Shown: piece by piece, positions 24,482 through 31,916 of the stretch
Layout: each line of letters begins with the position of its first letter
Position numbering within the stretch: the stretch's first letter is position 1
DNA from: Kribbella pittospori
GTDB lineage: Bacteria > Actinomycetota > Actinomycetes > Propionibacteriales > Kribbellaceae
Direction of reading: 5' to 3'
Length of the DNA: 64,000 nt
Assembly: GCF_004331465.1 (NCBI RefSeq)
Contig: NZ_SJKB01000007.1
Location: forward strand, 124,001-188,000
Notes under the pieces: model-generated
What the model saw: only the letters and a program-made list of their open reading frames with translations
Databases searched by the model: none
What the model was told of the DNA's origin: nothing
Made by a program: the position numbers and the translations under genes

Positions 24482-25276
24482 GTGGACACTGACACCTGGG
24501 CTGGCTTGGTTGACCAATTCGCCGATGGGGCGTACGCCACGGTGAAGGGGCGCGTGCGCACGTACGTGATGCACCAGCAGTTGCTGGAGCATCTGCCACC
24601 GCCGCCCGCGTCTGTGCTCGATGTCGGGGGTGGCGCGGGTCATCAGTCGTTCCCGTTGGCGCGAGCCCGGTACGACGTGACGTTGCTCGATCCGTCACCC
24701 GCGATGCTGGACAAGGCGCGAAAGCGACTCGAGGGATTGCCCGCTGAGGCCCAGCGACGGGTGACGTTCGTGGAGGCGGACGGTGCGAACGCCGACGAAG
24801 CGGTCGATGGTCGGCGCTTCGACGCCGTGCTGTGCCATGGCGTGCTTGGATACCTTGAGCACGACGAGCCGGTGCTCGACCAGCTGTGCCTGTGCGCTGC
24901 TCCCGGCGGCCTGGTCTCGATCATGGCGGGCAACGCCAACACATCCGCGGTCCGCCCAGCGATGGAACGCCGCTGGGCCGACGCCCTCGCAGCATTCGAC
25001 GCCACCGAAGAGATCGGGGTCCTAGGACTGCGGACCCGAGCACACACGGTCGAGCAGCTCACCAACCTCCTGCGGGACCGGGATGTGGAGACCCTGCGCT
25101 GGTACGGCGTATGGCACTTCGTCGACTGGCTGGATTTCGCCGGCGCCAGCCTGGACCCCACCGACACAAAGCAACTGGAAGCAACAGCCGCAGTAGAACT
25201 AGAAGCCAGCCGCCGAGACCCCTACCGCCAACTAAGCCGAATCTTCCACCTCATTGGCCGCAAACGCCCGAGCTGA
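24482..25276 (+). CDS. Class I SAM-dependent methyltransferase
   Basis: A 264-residue Rossmann-fold methyltransferase. The SAM-binding motif I is VLDVGGGAGHQ (45-55), the acidic residue after strand 2 is in VTLLDPSPAML, and motif IV is FDAVLCHGVLGYLEH. The C-terminal part contains RDPYRQLSRIFHLIG, as in SmtA/CmoM-like enzymes. The substrate is unknown. GTG 24482 is taken as the start; TTG 24467 is in frame but lies against the operator. Its divergent TetR neighbour and the shared operator suggest ligand-induced expression. Confidence 0.8.
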   Translation: MDTDTWAGLVDQFADGAYATVKGRVRTYVMHQQLLEHLPPPPASVLDVGGGAGHQSFPLARARYDVTLLDPSPAMLDKARKRLEGLPAEAQRRVTFVEADGANADEAVDGRRFDAVLCHGVLGYLEHDEPVLDQLCLCAAPGGLVSIMAGNANTSAVRPAMERRWADALAAFDATEEIGVLGLRTRAHTVEQLTNLLRDRDVETLRWYGVWHFVDWLDFAGASLDPTDTKQLEATAAVELEASRRDPYRQLSRIFHLIGRKRPS

Positions 25277-25409
25277 CGGAACCATCGACCGCTACGTCAG
25301 GAGCGCGTTCAGCAGGCCGCGTGCAGCTGGACCACCAGCACATGTCGCGTCCTTCGCACACCCTTACAGGACCTCGTCCACGCCGGCCTGAGGATCCACG
25401 TGCGGGCGA

Positions 25410-25424
25410 GACCACGGGGTGGTC
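25410..25424. terminator. Short hairpin between the methyltransferase and pxpC
   Basis: A perfect 6-bp stem, GACCAC and GTGGTC, closes a GGG loop within the 255-bp gap between two convergent genes. It is weak alone but in the expected place for a terminator. Nothing else recognisable is seen in the gap. Confidence 0.3.
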
Positions 25425-25531
25425 GGTAAGCCGGGCGACGCAGGAGTCCGGCGCGGGCAAGGAAGGGGGCGGGTGGGAGCGGCTGCGTAGCGCGCGACGG
25501 TAGGAGCGCGCGTGGCGGACGCGTCGGGGGG

Positions 25532-26365
25532 CTACGTGAAGCGGAGGGGTTGGCCGGGGCGGAGTTGGGCGCAGGGGTTTTGGTGGGGGGTGGTGAGGTA
25601 GGCGATGACCGGGTAGCCGCCGGTTACGGGGTGGTCGGCCAGGAAGATGACGGGGAGGCCGGAGGGTGGGATTTGGATGGCGCCCAGGGTCATGCCTTCG
25701 CTGGCCAGTTCGCGGGTGCGGGCGCGTTCGAGGGGTTTGCCGTCGAGGCGGACGCCGACTCGGTTGCTGTTGCTGCTGACGGTGTACGACTGGGTGGTGA
25801 AGCTGGCCCAGGCGGCGTCGGTGAACCAGTCGCGGCGGGGGCCGGGGGTTACGCGTACGACGACTTCGCCGGCGGGCGGGTCCGCGACGGGGGCGAGATC
25901 CACCCCGGGCATCGGGTCGTAGGAGCAGCCGACCGGCAGGGTCTGGCCGGCGGTGAGGGGTGCCGGGCCGAGGCCGGAGAGCAGGTCGGTCGAGCGGGAG
26001 CCCAGGACCGGCGGTACGTCGATTCCGCCGCGAAAGGCGACGTACGTGCGGAGACCGGTCCGTGGCGGGCCGAGTCGGAGTACAGAGCCGGACTTGATCA
26101 CGGCCGGTGCGTTGAACGGCACGCCGGGGCAGGGTGCGCCGGTGATGGCGATGGTCAGGTCGTTGTCGGCGTGCAGTACGAGACCGCCGAAGGTGACCTC
26201 GATCGCGGCGGCACCGTCGCGGTTTCCGACCAGCCGGTTGGCGAGCGCGTACGACGCGCGGTCGCAGGCGCCGGACGTGGGGATGCCGAGGGACGCCTGT
26301 CCGATTCTGCCGGTGTCCTGGATTGTTGCCAAAGGCCCCGTTTCGAGGATGGTGAGGCTGGTCAT
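25532..26365 (-). CDS. pxpC: 5-oxoprolinase subunit C (biotin-dependent carboxyltransferase family)
   Basis: A 277-residue KipA/PxpC protein. It starts LTILETGPLATIQDTGRIGQ and has GIPTSGACDRASYALANRLV, TYVAFRGGID, SEGMTLGAIQIPPSGLPV and DHPVTGGYPVIAYL, all typical of the cyclophilin-like C subunit. With PxpA and PxpB it forms the ATP-dependent 5-oxoprolinase that opens 5-oxoproline to glutamate. The ATG at 26365 overlaps the pxpB stop (ATGA). A longer frame to 26473 is the shadow of pxpB coding. It is the last gene of the pxpA-pxpB-pxpC run. Confidence 0.88.
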   Translation of the reverse strand: MTSLTILETGPLATIQDTGRIGQASLGIPTSGACDRASYALANRLVGNRDGAAAIEVTFGGLVLHADNDLTIAITGAPCPGVPFNAPAVIKSGSVLRLGPPRTGLRTYVAFRGGIDVPPVLGSRSTDLLSGLGPAPLTAGQTLPVGCSYDPMPGVDLAPVADPPAGEVVVRVTPGPRRDWFTDAAWASFTTQSYTVSSNSNRVGVRLDGKPLERARTRELASEGMTLGAIQIPPSGLPVIFLADHPVTGGYPVIAYLTTPHQNPCAQLRPGQPLRFT

Positions 26366-26967
26366 CCACGGCCCGCGTCGACGAACCGGACCCGGCGGCC
26401 CGGATGGAACAGAGCGGCGGGATCCCGCTCCTGGTCGAAGATCTTCACGTCGGTCCGGCCGATCAACTGCCACCCACCCGGCGATTCACGCGGATACACC
26501 CCACTGAACTCCCCGGCCAGAGCCACGGCTCCAGGCGGCACCTTGGTCCTTGGAGATTGACGTCGCGGGACATCCCAGGTCGCAGACGACGTGAGGTAAC
26601 CGAAGCCGGGGGAGAAGCCGCAGAAGGCGACGGTCCACTCCTCGCCGGTGTGCCGTTGGACGACCTCGCCGACGCTGCAGCCCAGCACGTCAGCGACGTC
26701 CTGCAGATCCTCGCCGTCGTAGGTCACTGGCAGCTCGATCAAGTCCCCGACCGCGTGGGCACCGTCGGCAAGTGTGACTGAGCGCAGGGCGCGAGACAGT
26801 GCGTCCAGACCACCGGCGGTGGTGACCATGACGGTACGCGCGGCGGGGACGATGTCGATGACGTCGGCAGGTGGTGAATCGGTGAGGGCGGAGTAGTAGC
26901 CGAGGACCTGGTCGAGGGTGTCGAGTTCGACCAGGAGCGCGTGGTCGCCGGAGGGCAGAATCCGCAT
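26362..26967 (-). CDS. pxpB: 5-oxoprolinase subunit B
   Basis: A 201-residue KipI/PxpB protein: ILPSGDHALLVELDTL at the N-terminus, then DLIELPVTYDGEDLQDVADV, EWTVAFCGFSPGFGYLTS and GWQLIGRTDVKIFDQERDPA. It pairs with PxpC as the ATP-using half of 5-oxoprolinase. The ATG at 26967 overlaps the pxpA stop by one base and its stop overlaps the pxpC start, so the three are translationally coupled. Confidence 0.88.
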   Translation of the reverse strand: MRILPSGDHALLVELDTLDQVLGYYSALTDSPPADVIDIVPAARTVMVTTAGGLDALSRALRSVTLADGAHAVGDLIELPVTYDGEDLQDVADVLGCSVGEVVQRHTGEEWTVAFCGFSPGFGYLTSSATWDVPRRQSPRTKVPPGAVALAGEFSGVYPRESPGGWQLIGRTDVKIFDQERDPAALFHPGRRVRFVDAGRG

Positions 26968-27719
26968 CACTGGGCGAACGGGCTCAACGTCACGCCCGCC
27001 CCCTCCATCGCGGACCGCACCCGGCGCGCGATGTCGACCGCGCCCGGCGTATCGCCGTGCACGCAGATCGAGGCCGGCTCGACCTTCAGCGTCCCGCCCT
27101 CGATGTCGTGGATCGGCTGCCCGGTCGCCATCGCCGTACACCGGGCAGCGATCTCGTCCGCGTCGTGCAGCACCGACCCGGCCTCGCGCCGCGACACCAA
27201 GGTCCCGGAGGGTGTGTACGCACGGTCCGCGAAAGCCTCATGTACGACGGGCAGTCCGGTGTCGGCCGCGAGTCGCAGCCAGGCCGACCCGGGCAGACCG
27301 AGCACCGGCAGCGAACGGTCGTAGTCGGCGACCGCGCCAACGACGGCAGCGGCCTGCTCGAGATGGTGGCCGATCGTGTTGTACAGCGCGCCGTGCGGCT
27401 TCACGTACCGGACCCGGTCACCCGCGATCCGCGCGAAGCCGTCCAGTGCGGCGATCTGGTACACGACCTCGTCACGCAGCGCCGACGGCTCGATGTCGAC
27501 GAAGCGCCGACCGAACCCTGCCTTGTCGGCGTACCCAACGTGCGCCCCGATCGCCACGCCACGCGAGACCGCCCGCGCAGTCACTCGGCGCATGATCGAC
27601 GGATCGCCGGCGTGGAAGCCGCAGGCCACGTTGGCGCTGGTGACGACGTCCAGCAGGGCGTTGTCGTCACCCATTTGCCACGATCCGAATCCCTCACCGA
27701 GATCGGCGTTGAGGTCCAT
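26967..27719 (-). CDS. pxpA: 5-oxoprolinase subunit A (LamB/YcsF family)
   Basis: A 250-residue YcsF-type subunit with MDLNADLGEGFG at the start, then SANVACGFHAGDP, VAIGAHVGYADKAGFGRR, RYVKPHGALYN and a C-terminal ICVHGDTPGAV. It carries the hydrolase active site of the oxoprolinase. The sequence upstream reads GGAGGA directly followed by GTG (27725), then ATG at 27719; spacing of about 6 nt makes ATG 27719 the likely start. It follows the NRAMP-like transporter by 15 bp, so the four genes form one operon. Confidence 0.92.
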   Translation of the reverse strand: MDLNADLGEGFGSWQMGDDNALLDVVTSANVACGFHAGDPSIMRRVTARAVSRGVAIGAHVGYADKAGFGRRFVDIEPSALRDEVVYQIAALDGFARIAGDRVRYVKPHGALYNTIGHHLEQAAAVVGAVADYDRSLPVLGLPGSAWLRLAADTGLPVVHEAFADRAYTPSGTLVSRREAGSVLHDADEIAARCTAMATGQPIHDIEGGTLKVEPASICVHGDTPGAVDIARRVRSAMEGAGVTLSPFAQ

Positions 27720-27734
27720 GAACACTCCTCCAAG

Positions 27735-29048
27735 TTAGAACAGGGCGACGATCGAACGAACGGCCAGATACACGGTGAGCAGCCAGGCCGCCCCGCCAAG
27801 ACAGAGCAGCCAGCGCGGGTAGCGATGGCCACGGAGCAGGTCGGGACGCTGCCACGCCACCCAGAGAAGCACGCCGATCCCCAGCGGCAACAGCAACCCG
27901 TTGAACGCTCCCGCGAACAGAAGCAGTTGGGCGGGCGCCGTACCGACGGCCAGGTAGATCACCGTGCTGGCCGCGATGAACAGCACGACGAGGACCGTCC
28001 TGGTCCCTTCCGACGTCTTCGTCCGCGAGGTGACGAACGTGACCGTCGTGTACGCCGCTCCGATCACGCAGGCGATTGACGCCGCCCACAGCACAACCCC
28101 GAAGGCGCGCAGTCCGAACTCGCCCGCCGCCTGCTGAAACGCCGAGGCCGTCGGGTTCGCCGGGTCGAGGGTCGCTCCACCAGCGACGACACCGAGTACG
28201 GCGAGGAACAAGGCGACCCGCATCAGACCGGTCAGCAGGATCCCGCCGACCGCCGCACGGCTGATGTCCTGGACGTACGGCGGCCCGGACACCCCGGAGT
28301 CGAGCAGCCGGTGGGCGCCGGCGTACATGATGTAGCCGCCGATCGTTCCGCCGATCAGGGTGGTGATGACGAGGAAGTTCGCGTGGGACGGCAGTACGAC
28401 GTTCCGCAGCGCCTGGCCGACCGGTGGGTCCGAGGTGATCGCGACGTACCCGGTGAGCATGATGATCACGGTGCCGAGAATGATCACCACGCGATCCATC
28501 GCGACCCCGGCCCGCCGGGACAAGAAGATGCCGATGGCAATGACTGCGGAGAGTGCGCCGCCGAGCCGCGGATCCAGCCCGATCATGGCGTCGGTGCCGA
28601 GCCCGGTGCCGGAGACGTTGCCGATCGTGAACACGAGCCCGCCGGCGAACAGCAGCGCGGACATCGCCGTACCGAGTCGGGGTGCGACCAGGTTGCCGAG
28701 CTCTTGCGCCCGGCGTCCGGAGACGCCGATCACCCGCCACACGTTCAGTTGCACCGCGATGTCGACCAGCACCGAGACGACGATCGCGAAAGCGAACGCC
28801 GCGCCGAGCGACACGGTGAACAGCGTGGTCTGGGTGATGAACCCGGGCCCGATCGCGGAGGTGGCCATCAGGAACGTGGCGCCGATCAGCGTCGACCGGC
28901 TGCCGGTTTTCATGCAGTTGTCCGGCGTCTTCCGGCCGGCCGCGGGGGCGAGCCGGCGGGCATAGGGATTGGTCCGGCGCACCACCGGCTTCGTGATGGG
29001 GCGGCGGGGCGGCTTCACGCGGTACGGCCGCGAGGTGGGCATCGGCAT
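27735..29048 (-). CDS. NRAMP-like transporter of the 5-oxoprolinase cluster (YcsG-like)
   Basis: A 437-residue membrane protein with about eleven helices and the NRAMP fold. The metal-binding DPGN of true NRAMP transporters is replaced by GPGFITQ (67-73), and the helix-6 region reads GGYIMYAGAHRLL without the usual MPH. A YcsG-like protein accompanies ycsF and kipI in other bacteria, so transport of 5-oxoproline or a related acid is inferred. The ATG at 29048 is preceded by GAGGAGA at 7-nt spacing, so the 45-residue Arg/Pro-rich N-terminal tail is probably real. It is the first gene of the pxp operon and is transcribed from the promoter at 29122-29150. Confidence 0.82.
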   Translation of the reverse strand: MPMPTSRPYRVKPPRRPITKPVVRRTNPYARRLAPAAGRKTPDNCMKTGSRSTLIGATFLMATSAIGPGFITQTTLFTVSLGAAFAFAIVVSVLVDIAVQLNVWRVIGVSGRRAQELGNLVAPRLGTAMSALLFAGGLVFTIGNVSGTGLGTDAMIGLDPRLGGALSAVIAIGIFLSRRAGVAMDRVVIILGTVIIMLTGYVAITSDPPVGQALRNVVLPSHANFLVITTLIGGTIGGYIMYAGAHRLLDSGVSGPPYVQDISRAAVGGILLTGLMRVALFLAVLGVVAGGATLDPANPTASAFQQAAGEFGLRAFGVVLWAASIACVIGAAYTTVTFVTSRTKTSEGTRTVLVVLFIAASTVIYLAVGTAPAQLLLFAGAFNGLLLPLGIGVLLWVAWQRPDLLRGHRYPRWLLCLGGAAWLLTVYLAVRSIVALF

Positions 29049-29121
29049 GGCGGGGTCTCCTCGGTCGAGCGGGCTGCTGTCGGGATGGGCTCCATGGCTG
29101 TGAGTAACGAGTGATGACTCG

Positions 29122-29150
29122 AGCGTAGAGATTGTTCAACAATCCTGCAA
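29122..29150 (-). promoter_or_regulatory. Promoter of the transporter-pxpABC operon
   Basis: On the minus strand TTGCAG (29145-29150) and TACGCT (29122-29127) are exactly 17 bp apart. The spacer contains a perfect 15-bp palindrome, so a bound repressor would occupy the promoter. Confidence 0.65.
29130..29144. promoter_or_regulatory. GntR-type operator GATTGTT-C-AACAATC
   Basis: A perfect 7+1+7 palindrome in the -35/-10 spacer of the pxp promoter and 43 bp upstream of the divergent GntR/FCD gene. Size and A/T-rich half-sites fit FadR-subfamily operators. It is the likely control point for both directions. Confidence 0.65.
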
Positions 29151-29187
29151 GAGTCTTGTTCCACTAAACTTCCCCTCACCGCCTCGG

Positions 29188-29928
29188 GTGGGCGATGATG
29201 CGGAGATGAGCACGGGTGGGGCCGACGAGGGCCGGCAGGCATGGTTGCGGACAGTGGCCGACGATGTCGCGCGGCTGGACCGCAGCAGTTCGGCTGAGCG
29301 GGCCGCCGACATCCTGCGTCGGAGCATCACCGAGGGCGCATTGCCGCCGGGCGCCCAGCTCTCCGAGATCGAGCTGACCGAGGTCCTGGAGGTCAGCCGG
29401 AACACGCTGCGGGAAGCGTTCCGGCTGCTGACCCACGAGGGCCTGCTGGTCTACAAGCTGCACCGCGGGGTCTTCGTCCCGGAGCTGGACGAGCGAGACG
29501 TGATCGACCTGTACCGGCTCCGCCGCGTCCTCGAGGTCGACGTCGTCCGCGGTCTCTCCGAGCGCGACCCGGAGCTTCCGTCCAGCCGGCTCGAGCCGTT
29601 GCAGGCGGACGTCGAGGCCGCCGAGGCAGCCGCCCTCGTGGATCGCTGGCCGGCCGTCGGTACGGCGAACATGCGATTTCACGAGCACCTGATCGGTCTG
29701 GCCGACAGCACCCGGATGGACGCGATCACCGGACGCCTGCTCGCCGAGTTGCGGCTGCTCTTCCACGTGATCGCGACCCCGCGCGAGCTGCACGAGCCGT
29801 ACATCGCGCGCAACCGCGGGCTGTTCGAGCTGCTCGAGGCGCGCAAGTACGAGCAGGCTGCAGCCGACCTGCACCAGTACCTGCTCGACAGCGAGCAGGG
29901 GATTCTCGAGGCATTCCGGACTCGCTGA
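29188..29928 (+). CDS. GntR family regulator, FadR/FCD subfamily
   Basis: A 246-residue repressor. The winged HTH includes AERAADILRRSITEGALPPG and SEIELTEVLEVSRNTLREAF, with wing YKLHRGVFVPELD. The all-helical FCD domain (about 110-235) binds a carboxylic acid, with candidate metal ligands in NMRFHEHLIGL and near RNRGLFELLEARK. The GTG at 29188 is used; ATG 29206 is an in-frame alternative. It diverges from the transporter-pxpABC operon and most likely represses it until 5-oxoproline or glutamate accumulates. Confidence 0.87.
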   Translation: MGDDAEMSTGGADEGRQAWLRTVADDVARLDRSSSAERAADILRRSITEGALPPGAQLSEIELTEVLEVSRNTLREAFRLLTHEGLLVYKLHRGVFVPELDERDVIDLYRLRRVLEVDVVRGLSERDPELPSSRLEPLQADVEAAEAAALVDRWPAVGTANMRFHEHLIGLADSTRMDAITGRLLAELRLLFHVIATPRELHEPYIARNRGLFELLEARKYEQAAADLHQYLLDSEQGILEAFRTR

Positions 29929-30011
29929 TCCAGATGCGATAAGGGCTTGCGCGCCCCGCCACGACCTGAGTTGATACCTGTAACCGTCAGCTGCAAAGGG
30001 GAGCACAGCGC

Positions 30012-31442
30012 ATGACCGAGGACGACCGTACCGAGCAGACGCCGAAGTCCTACCGCCCGATCGACGCGAAGGGATTCCGGGAGTCCATCTCGCGCGGCTG
30101 GGGGCCCGTCGACCGATCCGTGACCATGCCGGAGGGACTTGCGGAAGCTGCCGCCGAACACCGGCGCAAGCTGTCGGCGTCGCTGCCGGGCCGGCGGATC
30201 GCGATCGCGGCCGGCCGTGCACCGGTTCGTTCGAACGACACCGACTACCTGTTCCGCGCCGACAGTGACTTCGTCTGGCTCACCGGTTGCCAGGCGGAAG
30301 GGGCCGTACTGGTGCTGTCGGCCGATGGCGACGCGACGCTGTACCTGCGGGAGACCGCCGGGCCGGACGAGGCGGACTTCTTCGCCAACGCGCGCGACGG
30401 TGAGCTGTGGATCGGGCCGGTGCCGGGCCTGAAGGACTGGTCGGACGCGCTGCAGATCCCGTGCCGCCCGATCGAGGAGCTTCCCCAGGGCGTGCGTGGC
30501 GCGGTGCCGTTCATGCTGTCGGTGCCCGGTGTCGAGCCGATGCTCGACGCTTTGGTCCGGACCTCACCGACGGACGGGAACTCGCTGCGCCAGACGCTGG
30601 CGGAGCTGCGCCGGATCAAGGACGACTGGGAGCTGGACCAGCTGCGGGAGGCCGTCGCGGCCAGCGTGCTCGCGTTCGGCGACGTGGCGAGTGAGCTGCC
30701 GGAGGCGATCCGGGGCGGCGGAGAGCGCTGGCTGCAAGGCACCTTCGACCGGCGCGCGCGGACCGCGGGCAACGGCGTCGGGTACGCCTCGATCGTTGCT
30801 GCTGGCAATCACGCGCCGGTGCTGCACTGGGTCCGCAACGACGGCCCGGTGAACGAGGGCGACGTGATCCTGCTGGACGCCGGCGTCGAGACCCGGACGC
30901 TCTACACCGCCGACGTGACCCGGACGTTCCCGGCCACCGGCGAGTACACCGCGGCCCAGCGGCAGGTGCACGACCTCGTGCACAAGGCTCAGTTGGCGTC
31001 ACTCGATGCGGTCAAGGTCGGAGCGCCGTACCGCGCCTTCCAGTACGAGGCGATGCAGGTGCTGGCCGAGGGACTGCGCGACTGGGGGCTGCTCGACGTC
31101 TCGATCGACGAACTGCTCGGCCCGGACGGGCAGCAGCACCGCCGCTTCATCGTGTGCGGGACGGGCCACTACATCGGCCTCGACGTCCACGACTGTGACG
31201 CTTCGCGTCCGGAGGCGTACTTCGCCGGCGACATCGAGGCCGGGATGGCACTCGCGGTCGAGCCCGGGCTGTACTTCCACCCGAACGACGAGACCGTTCC
31301 ACCGGAACTGCGCGGGATCGGAATCCGGATCGAGGACAACGTGGTCGTGCACTCCGACCGGCTCGAGATCCTCACCAAGGACCTTCCGATCACCACCGAC
31401 GGCCTGGAGAAGTGGACCCGGTCCCACCTCGACGCGCGGTGA
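30012..31442 (+). CDS. pepP: Xaa-Pro aminopeptidase (aminopeptidase P family)
   Basis: A 476-residue cytosolic metallopeptidase of the pita-bread fold. The N-terminal AMP_N domain (about 45-170) has GRAPVRSNDTDYLFRADSDF. The M24 catalytic domain provides the metal ligands in ILLDAGVET, YTADVTRTFP, GTGHYIGLDVHD, AVEPGLYF and IRIEDN. It releases the N-terminal residue before proline. AGGGGAGC precedes the ATG. It may supply proline and, with the nearby hydroxyproline and oxoproline genes, belong to a peptide-scavenging neighbourhood; this is inference. Confidence 0.92.
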   Translation: MTEDDRTEQTPKSYRPIDAKGFRESISRGWGPVDRSVTMPEGLAEAAAEHRRKLSASLPGRRIAIAAGRAPVRSNDTDYLFRADSDFVWLTGCQAEGAVLVLSADGDATLYLRETAGPDEADFFANARDGELWIGPVPGLKDWSDALQIPCRPIEELPQGVRGAVPFMLSVPGVEPMLDALVRTSPTDGNSLRQTLAELRRIKDDWELDQLREAVAASVLAFGDVASELPEAIRGGGERWLQGTFDRRARTAGNGVGYASIVAAGNHAPVLHWVRNDGPVNEGDVILLDAGVETRTLYTADVTRTFPATGEYTAAQRQVHDLVHKAQLASLDAVKVGAPYRAFQYEAMQVLAEGLRDWGLLDVSIDELLGPDGQQHRRFIVCGTGHYIGLDVHDCDASRPEAYFAGDIEAGMALAVEPGLYFHPNDETVPPELRGIGIRIEDNVVVHSDRLEILTKDLPITTDGLEKWTRSHLDAR

Positions 31443-31525
31443 CCGGACGACTGCGGAAAATTATCCGTCACAAGCAGTAACACTGAGGCCCTCGGCAACG
31501 ATGTAGCGAGCGGGGGAGGGTCGAA

Positions 31526-31576
31526 CTCGGCCCGGCGCGTGGTAGTGGGGGGCCGCGGACCACGCGCCCGGCCGAG
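31526..31576. terminator. Long hairpin after pepP
   Basis: Two 18-bp arms (31526-31543 and 31559-31576) pair with a single mismatch around a 15-nt G-rich loop. The arms begin CTCGGCC and end GGCCGAG. It lies 84 bp after the pepP stop and 57 bp before the 75-residue gene: either the pepP terminator or a leader structure of the small gene. Confidence 0.55.
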
Positions 31577-31602
31577 ACGGCCAACACTGGGGCCAGGGGG
31601 GA

Positions 31603-31616
31603 CCCAGGATCCTGGG
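31603..31616. repeat. 14-bp perfect palindrome before the small orphan gene
   Basis: CCCAGGATCCTGGG, its own reverse complement, ends just before the GGGGAGC ribosome-binding site of the gene at 31633. It could be an operator or, in RNA, a small structure affecting translation. Confidence 0.4.
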
Positions 31617-31632
31617 GCACGGGGAGCACGTC

Positions 31633-31860
31633 ATGAATCTGCGAGTGCGTGTAGTTCACTGCGGCGATCGACGCTGGTACGCCGACATCGACGACGCCGA
31701 TGATCCGCAGCCCGACGATCCGTTCTGGTACGTCGACAACTGCCGATCCCAGCCGCAGGCCCTGGAATCCGCCTGCGCCGAACTTCGCCTGCTGGCGGGC
31801 CGGATGGTCCGCGGCGACGAGATCAACCGTGTGCTCGAGGTGACCGGCGTACCGGTCTGA
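31633..31860 (+). CDS. Small acidic hypothetical protein
   Basis: A 75-residue soluble protein beginning MNLRVRVVHCGDRRWYADID, with a DDADDPQPDDPFWYVD acidic/aromatic stretch and a C-terminal helix (ALESACAELRLLAGRMVRG). No family is recognised. GGGGAGCACGTC before the ATG gives a good ribosome-binding site. It is flanked by a long hairpin and a 14-bp palindrome on the 5' side and a perfect 13-bp stem terminator on the 3' side, so it is a self-contained transcription unit. Good codon bias supports a real gene. Confidence 0.65.
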   Translation: MNLRVRVVHCGDRRWYADIDDADDPQPDDPFWYVDNCRSQPQALESACAELRLLAGRMVRGDEINRVLEVTGVPV

Positions 31861-31876
31861 GGTCACACACGGAACC

Positions 31877-31909
31877 CCGGGCCGGCGCTAGTTGGGAGCG
31901 CCGGCCCGG
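31877..31909. terminator. Bidirectional hairpin terminator
   Basis: A perfect 13-bp stem, CCGGGCCGGCGCT (31877-31889) with its complement (31897-31909), closes a 7-nt loop. It sits between the stop of the small gene and the convergent hydrolase stop, 16 and 8 bp away. There is no U-tract. Confidence 0.75.
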
Positions 31910-31916
31910 ACTCTCG

